From Syntrophomonas sp. UBA1368 (lineage in GTDB: Bacteria; Bacillota; Syntrophomonadia; Syntrophomonadales; Syntrophomonadaceae): DNA of 43,158 nt. The stretch lies in assembly GCA_002305965.1 (NCBI GenBank), contig DBRM01000036.1, positions 1 through 43,158 of the forward strand. The letters are read 5' to 3'. The notes below the pieces were generated by a model. It was not told where the DNA came from and did no database searches. It was given only the letters and a program-made list of their open reading frames with translations. Shown here in pieces: positions 42,843-43,158 of this stretch (positions are counted from its first letter, which is position 1; every line of letters begins with the position of its first letter). A program made the position numbers and the translations under genes.

Positions 42843-43158
42843 AGATATGTACCTCCTCTTCGTTTTACTTATCAATATATGCGTAAGGACTGTGAATAAA
42901 ATCGGGGTCGATCATAAAATAATTGTTCATAATTCACTAGAGGCTTTCCGGAACGAAGAATAATTGCCTGTTATAAACGCTTATGTCGAAACATTATTCG
43001 TTTTTCTGCCCTTTTTATCATTTTGTTCACCAAAAAAAGCAGGAAATTCAAGTTTGATGATGAACTATAGTACTAGGTAAATAGTCCCAATACAGAATAT
43101 GACATAACATTTTTATTTTTCCTTAAACAATTGTTTTGTAGTCAAATCTAAAGAATTT
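42843..43158 (-). other. upstream region of the SLH gene, no gene seen
   Basis: About 316 A/T-rich bases at the window end. A near-promoter pair TTGGGA and TATAGT on the minus strand has only a 15-base gap. I see no hairpin, repeat or coding frame; the region may hold the SLH gene promoter. Confidence 0.3.

Noticed and set aside
1..43158. tRNA, rRNA, CRISPR, transposase or phage genes
   Set aside because: I looked for T-arm patterns, direct repeat arrays and integrase or transposase motifs and saw none.

Overview
The window looks like chromosome of an anaerobic, spore-forming, low- to mid-GC Firmicute of the Clostridia, most like a syntrophic butyrate oxidiser of the Syntrophomonas type. This is inference from gene content: two long acyl-CoA dehydrogenases beside an acetate/butyrate-type CoA-transferase and a SatP-type monocarboxylate transporter, a probable Re-citrate synthase route to 2-oxoglutarate, GatCAB, a SigI/RsgI pair, a spore-cortex-type deacetylase, S-layer homology domains, and strong AGGAGG ribosome sites with some GTG and TTG starts. 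I saw no rRNA, tRNA, CRISPR array, insertion sequence or prophage gene.

Layout. 1-8102 (+ strand): a one-component regulator (excisionase-type HTH fused to a PBP-like ligand domain), a 65-residue orphan, then a tight run starting with a PdaA-like lipoprotein deacetylase followed by four proteins I cannot assign (2452-7278) and a glycine-rich protein with a C-terminal cysteine cluster. 8110-15877: a MerR-type regulator, two paralogous acyl-CoA dehydrogenases, each followed by a copy of the same ~105-bp hairpin element, a CoA-transferase, and a divergent transporter with a well-formed promoter region containing a perfect dyad. 15941-19850: a secreted glucosaminidase, a hybrid sensor kinase whose ATP-binding domain looks dead, and a DegV lipid-binding protein. 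19966-27526 (- strand): one transcription unit gatC-gatA-gatB-citrate synthase-aconitase large/small-icd, which joins glutamate precursor synthesis to glutamine-dependent tRNA amidation. 27633-33558: DUF554 membrane protein, ligA, pcrA, and a pair of Gate-domain membrane proteins. 33667-42842: a DUF1287 protein, a five-PAS GGDEF/HD-GYP enzyme, a stand-alone Smr protein, a PAP2 phosphatase, a methyltransferase, RsgI/SigI and a large acidic SLH protein.

How it fits together. The 9054-15877 block would activate short-chain fatty acids by CoA exchange, oxidise the acyl-CoA and move acetate or butyrate across the membrane. The gatC-icd operon would use the acetyl-CoA for biosynthesis of 2-oxoglutarate/glutamate rather than for a full TCA cycle. 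The most unusual items are the unassigned four-gene run, the repeated 3' hairpin element, the kinase-dead hybrid sensor, and the citrate-to-2-oxoglutarate genes fused to the gatCAB operon.
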